The notes under the pieces were generated by a model. That model was not told the origin of the DNA. It did not search any database and worked only from the letters and a program-made list of their open reading frames with translations. A stretch of 7,509 nt of DNA from Acinetobacter sp. Its GTDB lineage: Bacteria; Pseudomonadota; Gammaproteobacteria; Pseudomonadales; Moraxellaceae. Shown in pieces: positions 1 to 6,399 of the stretch. Numbering within the stretch: position 1 is the stretch's first letter; every line of letters starts with the position of its first letter. The stretch covers positions 1-7,509 of the forward strand of contig JASLJB010000091.1 of the NCBI GenBank assembly GCA_030152605.1. The letters are read 5' to 3'. Made by a program: the position numbers and the translations under genes.

Positions 1-104
1 TCAACTTTCTGTATATTATTCATAACAATTGCATCTTGATCGCTGTAAAAAGCGCAATAATCTGTCATCATGCCATGCAAAGCCAAATTACTTATTTTTG
101 TGTT

Positions 105-110
105 GAGGAG
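105..110 (+). promoter_or_regulatory. Shine-Dalgarno site fixing the ubiE start
   Basis: The sequence GAGGAG lies 8 nt before the ATG at 119, which is ideal spacing. A GTG at 110 in the same frame would overlap this site, so the ATG at 119 is the better start. Confidence 0.75.
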
Positions 111-118
111 TGACTTTA

Positions 119-1063
119 ATGTCTAATGAAAATCAAAAGCCGAGCGCGATTCCCGCAGCAGCAGAAACAACAGACAGCCCAAGTCCTTTCCTCACTGAAC
201 CGCTTCCGCAAGGCACAGCACAAGGCCAACAACAAAGCCTACAGCACAGCAGTCAAGACGCAGCCGTTTCAGCCAATGTCCCTAAATACAACTTACCGCG
301 CGGCGCCAATACCGGCAACGTCGGCAGTACCACGCACTTTGGCTATCAAACGGTAAACAGTGAAGAAAAAGCGCAAAAAGTCGCTGAAGTTTTCCATTCA
401 GTTGCCGCCAAATACGACATCATGAATGACTTGATGTCTTTCGGTATTCACCGTCTATGGAAACGCTTTGCGATCCAAATGTCAGGTGTCCGCCGTGGTC
501 AACACGTGCTCGATATCGCCGGCGGTACCGGTGACTTGGCCAAAGTGTTCAGTCGTGAAGTCGGTCCAAGCGGTCGTGTGGTGCTTTCAGATATCAATGA
601 GTCGATGCTCAATGTCGGTCGTGATCGTTTGATCGATGCCGGCTGTAGCAATGTCGACTTTGTCTTGGCCAATGCCGAAACGCTAGAACCGTTTGCAGAC
701 AACAGTTTTGACTTGCTTACCATCAGCTTTGGTCTACGCAACGTGACCGATAAAGATGCAGCACTCGAAGCCATGTATCGCGTCCTGAAACCAGGTGGTC
801 GTTTATTGATCCTTGAGTTTTCAAAACCAGTGTTTGAACCCTTCTCTAAATTGTATGATTTGTATTCCTTTACCGCCTTGCCGATCATGGGCAAACTGAT
901 CGCCAATGATGCAGAGAGCTACAAATACTTAGCCGAATCGATTCGTATGCATCCAGACCAACGTACCCTCAAAGGTATGATGGAACATGCAGGCTTCCAA
1001 AACTGTGATTATCACAATTTAACTGCCGGGATCGTGGCTGTGCATCGTGGCTTTAAACTTTAA
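119..1063 (+). CDS. ubiE: Ubiquinone/menaquinone biosynthesis C-methyltransferase UbiE
   Basis: This SAM-dependent class I methyltransferase C-methylates the polyprenyl-benzoquinol ring during ubiquinone synthesis (and demethylmenaquinol where menaquinone is made), at the cytoplasmic face of the inner membrane. The product is 314 aa, against about 251 aa in E. coli. The conserved core starts at TTHFG (residues 71-75) and continues through a KYDIMNDLMSFGIHRLWKR segment. The SAM-binding motif I, VLDIAGGTGDL, is at residues 130-140. The family signatures GLRNVTDK, RVLKPGGRLLILEFSKP and YLAESIRMHPDQ follow, and the C terminus ends in LTAGIVAVHRGFKL as in E. coli. The first 70 residues or so are a Q/S/P/A-rich extension that looks disordered. 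The ATG at 119 is chosen over the GTG at 110 because of the GAGGAG site. The gene heads the ubi cluster and lies 93 nt upstream of ubiJ. Confidence 0.96.
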   Translation: MSNENQKPSAIPAAAETTDSPSPFLTEPLPQGTAQGQQQSLQHSSQDAAVSANVPKYNLPRGANTGNVGSTTHFGYQTVNSEEKAQKVAEVFHSVAAKYDIMNDLMSFGIHRLWKRFAIQMSGVRRGQHVLDIAGGTGDLAKVFSREVGPSGRVVLSDINESMLNVGRDRLIDAGCSNVDFVLANAETLEPFADNSFDLLTISFGLRNVTDKDAALEAMYRVLKPGGRLLILEFSKPVFEPFSKLYDLYSFTALPIMGKLIANDAESYKYLAESIRMHPDQRTLKGMMEHAGFQNCDYHNLTAGIVAVHRGFKL

Positions 1064-1156
1064 AAAACTTTAAAGTGCGACGCTTCAAGGCTGAACTGAA
1101 AATTTAAGATTGATGATTTGCGCTTTCCTTGAAAGCCAAAGTAAAAGGTTTGATGT

Positions 1157-1819
1157 ATGTGGTCGATTTTGGCACTTGGTGCTGTTGAACGCTTAATTCA
1201 TCATTGTATCGACTTGGATGCGATCAGTCGTATCCAACTCAATCAATTGCAAGGGAAAATGTTGCGGGTCGTGATCGACTCGCCACAGCTCTCGGTGGAT
1301 GTGTTTTTTGATGACAACAAAGTCCGCTTAAACCCCACGGTGACCGGACAGCCTGAGCAGCCCTCGATCTTTGAGCAACGTCCATTTGACCAAGCGGCAT
1401 CGATCTGTGAGGCCACAGCGACCTTACATGTGCCGAATGTGGTGGCTTTGCTGAAACTGCTATTTGCTGCCGATGTCGGCAATATCCCCTTGCAAGGTGA
1501 CTATCACCTATTGATGGAGATCCAACGGATTATCCAACAGGCAGAGCCGGATCTGGCATCACATCTGAGTCCTTGGATCGGGGCGACCTTGGCGCATGAA
1601 CTGGGTAAAATTCAGGCCCTGCCCAAGCAATTGAATCGCTCGCTCAACAGTTCGCTATTTTTTGCCGAAGACCTGATCAAGCATGACAGTGGTCTGTTTG
1701 CGCAGCGTTGGCAAATGGATGATTTGCATCAAGGTACCCGTCAACTCAATCAAAATATCGATCGTCTTGAAGCCAAGTTACAACAGCTTCAACTTCAGCT
1801 TAATCCCCATTCACACTAG
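1157..1819 (+). CDS. ubiJ: Ubiquinone biosynthesis accessory factor UbiJ (SCP2 domain)
   Basis: UbiJ (formerly YigP) is a non-catalytic factor that binds ubiquinone intermediates and, with UbiK, supports the soluble complex of late ubiquinone enzymes. The product is 220 aa, against about 201 aa in E. coli. The N-terminal half, roughly residues 15-115, fits an SCP2-like lipid-binding domain (alternating strands such as MLRVVID and LSVDVFFDD). The C-terminal segment, about 190-216, is a Q/L-rich heptad-like helix (RLEAKLQQLQLQL) that fits the predicted coiled coil contacting UbiK. The start is supported by AAAGG at 1144-1148, 8 nt before the ATG. The call rests on the fixed position between ubiE and ubiB as much as on sequence, because this family diverges quickly. 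The gene ends 12 nt before the ubiB ATG, which suggests co-transcription and coupled translation. Confidence 0.88.
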   Translation: MWSILALGAVERLIHHCIDLDAISRIQLNQLQGKMLRVVIDSPQLSVDVFFDDNKVRLNPTVTGQPEQPSIFEQRPFDQAASICEATATLHVPNVVALLKLLFAADVGNIPLQGDYHLLMEIQRIIQQAEPDLASHLSPWIGATLAHELGKIQALPKQLNRSLNSSLFFAEDLIKHDSGLFAQRWQMDDLHQGTRQLNQNIDRLEAKLQQLQLQLNPHSH

Positions 1820-1831
1820 GTATTGCTCGTT

Positions 1832-3451
1832 ATGATTCCGCACGTTTCACGTTTATTCGAACTTTGGCGCATCGCCGCGCACTATAGACTCGACACGTTG
1901 TTTCCTGCGGAAGAACTTCCCGAGAAAGCACGCCATCTGCTGTCGATTATTCGACTGCATCCTGCGGCGTGGTCGAGTAAGGAGCGTAAAAACCCGCTCA
2001 AACTCAAGCTGGCCTTGGAAGAAATGGGACCCTTGGCGATCAAAATGGGCCAGTTGCTATCCACGCGCCGTGACCTGATCCCACCTGAAGTACTCTCGCA
2101 ACTGGTCTTACTGCAAGATCAAGTTAAACCCTTCGCGGTAGATGTGGCCAAACTGCGGATTGAGCAAGCCTTTAAGGCCGATATCAACACTTTGTTTGCA
2201 CGCTTTGATGAGACGCCTTTGGCCGCAGCATCGATTGCGCAAGTGCATACTGCAGCACTGCATGACGGTCGTGAGGTGGTGGTCAAAGTCACGCGCCCCA
2301 ATATCCGTCAACAAATTTTACAAGATTTTGAAATTCTGCAATGGCTCGGTGAAAGCTTAGAGAAAAAGCTTGAAGCGGCACGTGCCTTACATTTAAATGA
2401 GATCATTCAAAACTATCGTCACATCATTTTAAATGAGTTGGATCTGACCTTAGAAGCAGACAACACCCGTCGTATGCGCCATTACTTCACTGGCTCAAGC
2501 ATGATGTATGTGCCTGAAGTGTATATGGACAGCAAAGATGTCATGGTGGCGGAGCGGATTACTGGGGTGCCGATCTCAGATACTGCGACCTTTGATGCCA
2601 TGGGCATGGATCGTGCCGAGTTGGCAGAAAAAGGCTTGACCATTTTCTTTACCCAAGTCTTTCGCGATAACTTTTTCCATGCCGATATGCATCCCGGCAA
2701 TATCTTTGTCGAAACCATCAATGGGGTACATCCACGCTTTATCGCACTGGATTGCGCGATCATGGGTGAGCTGTCCAAGCACGACCAGATGACCGTGGCG
2801 CGGATGCTGCTCGCCGTGATGAACAGCAACTTTATGCAGTTGATCCAGATCGTACATCAGGCCGGTTGGATTCCACCGGGTACTGATCAAGATGGCCTGG
2901 CTCGCGAAATGCGCCGCACGGTTGGTCCGATGGTCTCAAAACCAATGGACCAATTGGACTTTGCCGGTATCTTGCTGCAAGTGATGGATATTGCTCGACG
3001 TTTTCATCTCGAAATCCCACCACAACTGATGTTGCTATTGAAAACCTTGGTGCATGTTGAAGGCTTAGGTACGGATCTGTATCCGCAGCTCGACATCTGG
3101 AAACTGGCCAAACCGATCCTGACCGAGTGGATCAAATCCAATATGCACCCGGTGAAAAATATCAAGGAAATCGGTCAACAAATTCCGGATCTATTACTCG
3201 GCGCTCATGATCTGCCGAGTTTGATGATCGACAGTTTGAATGGCTTGAAAAACCAGTCTTACTGGCATGACAAACAATTGCGTGAACTGCAAAGCATGCG
3301 TTTGCAGATCGATCAGCAACAACGCCGCAGTTGGATTTATGGCAGCATCATCGCAGTACTGCTCACCATCGCTATCATCAGCCCGTGGTATGTCTCAACG
3401 GTATTGATCGTCTTGGCCAGCCTCTTGGCACTGTGGCGCATGGGCAAATAA
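1832..3451 (+). CDS. ubiB: Atypical kinase-like ubiquinone biosynthesis protein UbiB
   Basis: UbiB is a membrane-anchored member of the ABC1/ADCK/UbiB protein-kinase-like family. It has ATPase activity and is thought to help extract or deliver ubiquinone intermediates from the inner membrane to the soluble Ubi complex. The product is 539 aa, against 546 aa in E. coli. Visible motifs are the family-specific KxGQ (K71, Q74), the Ala-rich loop in LAAASIAQVHTA, the nucleotide-binding lysine K152 in VVKVTRP, the catalytic-loop equivalent HADMHPGN (D285, N290), and D307 in the DCA motif that replaces DFG. These positions nearly match K153, D288 and D310 of E. coli. Two C-terminal hydrophobic helices, about 501-518 and 521-536, form the membrane anchor. 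The ATG at 1832 is preferred over a TTG at 1823, since its N terminus (MIPHVSRLFELWRIA) fits the family and AGG at 1818-1820 is its only possible ribosome site. Confidence 0.96.
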   Translation: MIPHVSRLFELWRIAAHYRLDTLFPAEELPEKARHLLSIIRLHPAAWSSKERKNPLKLKLALEEMGPLAIKMGQLLSTRRDLIPPEVLSQLVLLQDQVKPFAVDVAKLRIEQAFKADINTLFARFDETPLAAASIAQVHTAALHDGREVVVKVTRPNIRQQILQDFEILQWLGESLEKKLEAARALHLNEIIQNYRHIILNELDLTLEADNTRRMRHYFTGSSMMYVPEVYMDSKDVMVAERITGVPISDTATFDAMGMDRAELAEKGLTIFFTQVFRDNFFHADMHPGNIFVETINGVHPRFIALDCAIMGELSKHDQMTVARMLLAVMNSNFMQLIQIVHQAGWIPPGTDQDGLAREMRRTVGPMVSKPMDQLDFAGILLQVMDIARRFHLEIPPQLMLLLKTLVHVEGLGTDLYPQLDIWKLAKPILTEWIKSNMHPVKNIKEIGQQIPDLLLGAHDLPSLMIDSLNGLKNQSYWHDKQLRELQSMRLQIDQQQRRSWIYGSIIAVLLTIAIISPWYVSTVLIVLASLLALWRMGK

Positions 3452-3463
3452 CACGCCCCACCC

Positions 3464-3490
3464 ATGCTCCATCCAACTTGAATGGAGCAT
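3464..3490. terminator. Hairpin between convergent genes, possible bidirectional terminator
   Basis: ATGCTCCAT at 3464-3472 and ATGGAGCAT at 3482-3490 form a perfect 9-bp stem with a 9-nt loop. It starts 12 nt after the ubiB stop and ends 11 nt from the stop of the convergent minus-strand gene. The position fits a shared terminator, but no T tract follows on either strand, so termination would be weak, Rho-assisted, or the hairpin may only protect 3' ends. Confidence 0.45.
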
Positions 3491-3501
3491 ATCTCAACGC
3501 A

Positions 3502-4326
3502 TTATTCAGCTTCATCGACTGGAATAGCCGAGGCATCCAGCTCAGCGATCAGTTGGTGGCGATCCCCCTTAAACATCTGCGCGATATCTCCAAAGTCCAG
3601 CATATAAAAATGCCCCTGCTCCGTCAGAAAATGCCATGCCGTGATCTGCTGCGCTTGGTGTTCATGGCTTGGGTCGCCCATGGTGATTTGCTCAAGATGC
3701 TGTCCCGCAACCTGACACAGTGCATCAATCAATTTAAAATAACGCGGTTGGTTTTGCTTGGCGGCTTGAATCCGCGCGTCTAAATCCGGAATCTGCTCAG
3801 CCGCTTGATCCAAATACTCAGCAATCTCAGCATCAGCCAAGACCTTTAATTGCGGATGATTTTTCAGCCACTGGCTATTCAACGCGATCAGATCTTCACG
3901 TTCATTCAAGGCGTAAAAGGCATCATCAAATTGGCTCATCACGTTAATCTGTTGGTTTTCACCAAAATATTCGCCATCACAAAATTGTTGTAATTGCTCA
4001 GCCGTCCATTGATTGACGATCGCAGCAGATTTCTCAAACAAGGCCGCATGTTTTTTGGCCTGCATGGCATTTAAGCCCTCGCGAATCCACGTCTGCATGC
4101 GTGGGTCCCAATTGCTGTTATACACAAACTGAGAAAAACCGCCGTTTTCCACTTGCGCCAAATAATAGTCCACATGATAACTTTGCAAGGCTGCGGCACT
4201 GACATCGTCATAGTCCAGATAGCGGTCAAAAGCCTCGTTCAAGATATCAATATTGGACATGATGATGTCGTATGCATCATCACTCTCTATACTCGATTGG
4301 GAGATCACAATTGAGGTCTTCAGCAT
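3502..4326 (-). CDS. DMP19/DUF4375-family protein of unknown function
   Basis: The product is a 274-aa soluble, acidic, mainly helical protein with no signal peptide or membrane segment. Residues 47-71 carry the pattern typical of the DMP19/DUF4375 family (YHVDYYLAQVENGGFSQFVY, then NS), where a YxxxxxxNGGFxQfxYNS block is the hallmark. The N terminus (KTSIVISQS) looks like a beta strand. The family is widespread and has no firmly established function in bacteria; the name DMP19 comes from a Neisseria DNA-mimic protein, and mimicry here is not shown. The ATG at 4326 is used because the frame extends upstream only to a TTG (4368), and neither site has a strong ribosome-binding sequence. The gene is convergent with ubiB and divergent from the fimbrial operon, and I see no functional link to either. 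Confidence 0.75.
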   Translation of the reverse strand: MLKTSIVISQSSIESDDAYDIIMSNIDILNEAFDRYLDYDDVSAAALQSYHVDYYLAQVENGGFSQFVYNSNWDPRMQTWIREGLNAMQAKKHAALFEKSAAIVNQWTAEQLQQFCDGEYFGENQQINVMSQFDDAFYALNEREDLIALNSQWLKNHPQLKVLADAEIAEYLDQAAEQIPDLDARIQAAKQNQPRYFKLIDALCQVAGQHLEQITMGDPSHEHQAQQITAWHFLTEQGHFYMLDFGDIAQMFKGDRHQLIAELDASAIPVDEAE

Positions 4327-4676
4327 AGGAATTTCGTCGCTAGAAATGGCAATCTGCCAACATAACAAAAACCAAGACTCAAGTGTGAAACTAAACGCAG
4401 TATTGAAACAATAGCCAACTCAATGCCTGTTTACGCTGCTGAAGTACAGCAACAAAACTGATTTACTATATTTGAATTACTGAATCAAAGTTCAATAAAT
4501 AAGCCCACTCATTAGACTAGTTAAACAAACTAAGTGTGATTATTAACGTGAAGTTATAACAATCGTATATTAATATTTTCCCGATCATTATCATCGTAAT
4601 TAGCCATTTAAAAATAACCAACTAAATTAGTCTGATTAATCAAAAAACACACAAAACAAGCATATTTATCAATACA

Positions 4677-4689
4677 AATCAAATACTTA
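4677..4689 (+). promoter_or_regulatory. Candidate IHF-binding site
   Basis: AATCAAATACTTA matches the IHF consensus WATCAANNNNTTR at every defined position. It ends 20 nt before the candidate -35 box of the pilin gene. IHF is a known architectural regulator of fimbrial operons in other bacteria. Chance matches are not rare in DNA this AT-rich, so the call is tentative. Confidence 0.35.
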
Positions 4690-4709
4690 AAAATATTATT
4701 TGGTACATA

Positions 4710-4737
4710 TTGCATTTCAAAAAAATGATGTTATTTT
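4710..4737 (+). promoter_or_regulatory. Candidate promoter of the fimbrial operon
   Basis: A -35-like TTGCAT (4710-4715) is followed after 16 nt by a -10-like TATTTT (4732-4737). Each agrees with the sigma-70 consensus at four of six positions. Transcription would start near 4744 and give a leader of about 59 nt. The spacer contains a run of seven A (4719-4725). Other hexamer pairings are possible in this AT-rich stretch. Confidence 0.4.
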
Positions 4738-4749
4738 ATGCTTCTTTTT

Positions 4750-4775
4750 TTTGTGGGACAAATTCTACCCACAAA
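4750..4775 (+). promoter_or_regulatory. Inverted repeat/hairpin in the pilin leader
   Basis: TTTGTGGG (4750-4757) and CCCACAAA (4768-4775) are perfect 8-bp inverted repeats separated by 10 nt, overlapping the end of an eight-T run (4745-4752). The structure ends 27 nt before the pilin ATG. It could be a 5' mRNA stem that stabilises an abundant transcript, or an operator for a dimeric regulator. The sequence alone does not decide. Confidence 0.45.
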
Positions 4776-4802
4776 TGAATACCCTATTTTTGAGACGCTC
4801 CC

Positions 4803-5342
4803 ATGAAAAAATTAGCATTCATCGCCGTACTTTCAGCTGCTGCCAGCACACACGTTTTGGCTGCGGATGGCACCATCACCATCGAAGGTATGGTTACGGA
4901 TAAAACCTGTGATATCACCACACCTGCAGGCAAAAGCTTCACTGTAAATTTACCGACGGTGTCTAAAAGCACGTTGGCCAATGCAGGCGATGTTGCGGGT
5001 CGTACCCCATTTACCATTAACTTGGCGAAATGTTCAGCGGGTAAAGTCGCGACTTTTTTTGAACCAGGTTCAACAGTTGATTTCAAAACAGGTCGTTTAC
5101 AAAACCATGCTACTGGTGAAAGCGTTGCGAAAAACGTTGACGTACAACTTTTAGGTAGCAACAACCAAGTGATCAAAGTGATCCAAGGTACTGACAAAGG
5201 TGCGCAAGTGAACTCTCAGTGGGTTGACGTGAAAGAACAAGGCACGGCTGATTTGAACTACTATGCTGAATACTTTGCAAATGCTGCAGCAACTGCAGGT
5301 AAAGTCACTGCTTCTGTGCAATACACCATTATTTATCAATAA
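4803..5342 (+). CDS. Type 1-like fimbrial major subunit (pilin)
   Basis: This is a 179-aa secreted pilin of the chaperone-usher class (FimA/PapA-like fold). A Sec signal peptide covers residues 1-20 (MKK followed by a hydrophobic core, cleavage likely after VLA). The mature N terminus ADGTITIEGMV has alternating hydrophobic residues and fits the donor strand that completes the neighbouring subunit. C36 and C77 are the only cysteines and should form the conserved disulfide. The C terminus fits the beta-zipper signature recognised by the chaperone: Gly166 is the 14th residue from the end and Tyr178 is penultimate. The ribosome site is weak (GAGA at 4792-4795, 7 nt from ATG). As first gene of the operon with a typical major-subunit length it is probably the shaft pilin, equivalent to acuA of Acinetobacter, though a minor subunit cannot be excluded. 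Confidence 0.9.
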   Translation: MKKLAFIAVLSAAASTHVLAADGTITIEGMVTDKTCDITTPAGKSFTVNLPTVSKSTLANAGDVAGRTPFTINLAKCSAGKVATFFEPGSTVDFKTGRLQNHATGESVAKNVDVQLLGSNNQVIKVIQGTDKGAQVNSQWVDVKEQGTADLNYYAEYFANAAATAGKVTASVQYTIIYQ

Positions 5343-5368
5343 TTGTGGTATCACTGACTGTAAGGTCT

Positions 5369-5410
5369 GGTTTTCTAGTCCGATATATATCAATTGAGGT
5401 ATAGAAAACC
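5369..5410 (+). repeat. Intercistronic 9-bp inverted repeat between pilin and chaperone
   Basis: GGTTTTCTA (5369-5377) and TAGAAAACC (5402-5410) are perfect inverted repeats with a 24-nt loop that itself holds the palindrome GATATATATC (5382-5391). The repeat starts 26 nt after the pilin stop. No T tract of terminator quality follows. In other fimbrial operons intercistronic stem-loops protect the pilin mRNA 3' end after processing, and a similar role is inferred here. Confidence 0.45.
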
Positions 5411-5462
5411 TGCTCCCCTTTTCCCGATCCTGAACGATCATCGATCTCCATCTAGGCAACGC

Positions 5463-6203
5463 ATGAACCTCAACTTCAGCACATTTTTTTCTGGCTTGGC
5501 TGTTGTATCGGCCTTGGCCACTCCGCTTTCGCATGCAGAAATTGTGCTGCATGGTACGCGTGTGATCTATCCATCAGATGCTCGGGAAGTGACTTTGCAG
5601 CTCAGCAATAACGGCAACAAGCCGTCATTGGTACAGGCTTGGATCGATGATGGGGATGCCAAAAGCACCCCGGATCAATCCAAAGTCCCGTTTATGATCA
5701 GCCCACCGATTTCTCGGGTCGAAGCAGAAAAAGGCCAGACCCTCAGGATCACCGCCCTGCCAACGGCAGCGCAACTCGATCAAAAACAAGAAAGTGTTTT
5801 TTGGTTGAATGTCATCGATATTCCACCAAAACCGAGCGCCAAAAATGGCGAAGCTGTACCAGACAACTTTGTGCAATTGGCCATTCGTTCACGAATTAAA
5901 TTTTTCTATCGCCCAGCCGCAATCAAAACTGATCTCAGCACGGCGGTGAAACAACTGCAATGGCGCCAGTCTGGTTCACAACTGCTGATCAAGAACCCAA
6001 GCCCGATGCATATCACCATGATTTCGATCTTGCAACAGCAAGGCAATGCCAACTCGGCTGCGGATCTGTTACCGCAGGGCTTGATGATTCAGCCCTTCTC
6101 AGAAGAGCAAGTGCGCCTCAAGGGCAACAATATCAATGAGATGAAGTTTATTTATATCAATGACTTTGGTGGTCGAATCGAACAAGCAATTAAATTGCAA
6201 TAA
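5463..6203 (+). CDS. Periplasmic fimbrial chaperone (PapD/FimC family)
   Basis: The 246-aa product binds pilin subunits in the periplasm by donor-strand complementation and delivers them to the usher. A signal peptide covers residues 1-25 (cleavage after SHA). The mature protein begins EIVLHGTRVIYP, placing R33 at mature position 8, exactly as Arg8 of PapD, which anchors the subunit carboxylate. The second anchor lysine is probably K146 in RSRIKFFYRP. The family motif SVFWLNVIDIPP is at 111-122, and the loop before the G1 strand is short, indicating the FGS subclass that builds rod-like pili. The second Ig-like domain runs from about 152 to the end. The ATG at 5463 is chosen because TAGG at 5453-5456 precedes it by 6 nt and the signal peptide starts there; an in-frame TTG at 5394 would add a non-signal-like tail. 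It lies 120 nt after the pilin gene. Confidence 0.93.
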   Translation: MNLNFSTFFSGLAVVSALATPLSHAEIVLHGTRVIYPSDAREVTLQLSNNGNKPSLVQAWIDDGDAKSTPDQSKVPFMISPPISRVEAEKGQTLRITALPTAAQLDQKQESVFWLNVIDIPPKPSAKNGEAVPDNFVQLAIRSRIKFFYRPAAIKTDLSTAVKQLQWRQSGSQLLIKNPSPMHITMISILQQQGNANSAADLLPQGLMIQPFSEEQVRLKGNNINEMKFIYINDFGGRIEQAIKLQ

Positions 6204-6271
6204 CAGTAAATCTGACTGTATTGAATAGGCGTACGACGCCGATGCGCATGGCGAATCCATCCAATCCAGCG

Positions 6272-6311
6272 CTGTGATGATGAGTTCTCCCACTCAGTTT
6301 CACAGTTTTTT
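6272..6311 (+). terminator. Intrinsic terminator or attenuator between chaperone and usher
   Basis: An outer 6-bp stem CTGTGA/TCACAG (6272-6277 with 6300-6305) and an inner 5-bp stem TGAGT/ACTCA (6281-6285 with 6292-6296) are separated by a symmetric 3x3 internal loop and capped by a 6-nt loop. A run of six T (6306-6311) follows the stem directly, as in Rho-independent terminators. It lies 68 nt after the chaperone stop. The internal loop and modest G+C suggest partial termination, with read-through into the usher gene. Confidence 0.55.
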
Positions 6312-6399
6312 CAAGCGCTGCAGTGATGATCGCTATGCGTCGTGGTTGTAAATTTCTTTTTATTTTTTAAATCCGCATATTGGATTTGGCCTCACTGAT

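Larger units (their letters stand above)
4327..4802. other. AT-rich intergenic region between divergent genes
   Basis: This 476-bp stretch contains no convincing gene. By hand count G+C is about 22% over 4561-4740, far below the flanking genes (43% and 63% in two sampled 60-nt lines of ubiB). It should hold the promoter of the minus-strand gene at its left end, although I could not pick one out, and the control region of the fimbrial operon at its right end. It includes a 10-bp palindrome, TGATTAATCA, at 4633-4642, a perfect IHF-consensus match, a candidate promoter and a leader hairpin. The composition is typical of DNA silenced by H-NS-like proteins. Confidence 0.7.

Noticed and set aside
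36..63. Possible ubiE promoter (TTGATC, 16 nt, TAATCT; or AATAAT at 56-61)
   Set aside because: The -10 match is poor for the first pairing and the spacing is wrong for the second; the true promoter may lie before the window.
1051..1076. Three CTTTAAA copies and the palindrome ACTTTAAAGT at the ubiE end
   Set aside because: They are short and AT-only in their core, part lies in the last codons of ubiE, and there is no G-C stem for a terminator.
1122..1136. GCTTTC/GAAAGC 6-bp hairpin before ubiJ
   Set aside because: It is a small stem with a 3-nt loop, no T tract and no link to the ribosome site; it could easily be chance.
2482..2890. Minus-strand open frames inside ubiB
   Set aside because: They are antisense to a conserved, fully intact ubiB and show no recognisable protein features.
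3331..3783. 150-codon + strand open frame spanning the end of ubiB and the opposite strand of the DUF4375 gene
   Set aside because: It overlaps two well-supported genes in other frames, has no family-like sequence and runs across the intergenic hairpin.
4366..4368. TTG as alternative start of the DUF4375 gene
   Set aside because: There is no ribosome site, and an ATG 14 codons downstream begins a more natural N terminus.
4700..4903. 67-codon + strand open frame overlapping the pilin start
   Set aside because: It runs out of frame into the signal peptide region of the pilin and covers the candidate promoter.
5426..5446. Three GATC sites within 21 nt before the chaperone start, suggestive of Dam-dependent switching
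   Set aside because: GATC is frequent throughout this window, including within coding regions, so the cluster is not distinctive, and it lies in a leader rather than a promoter.
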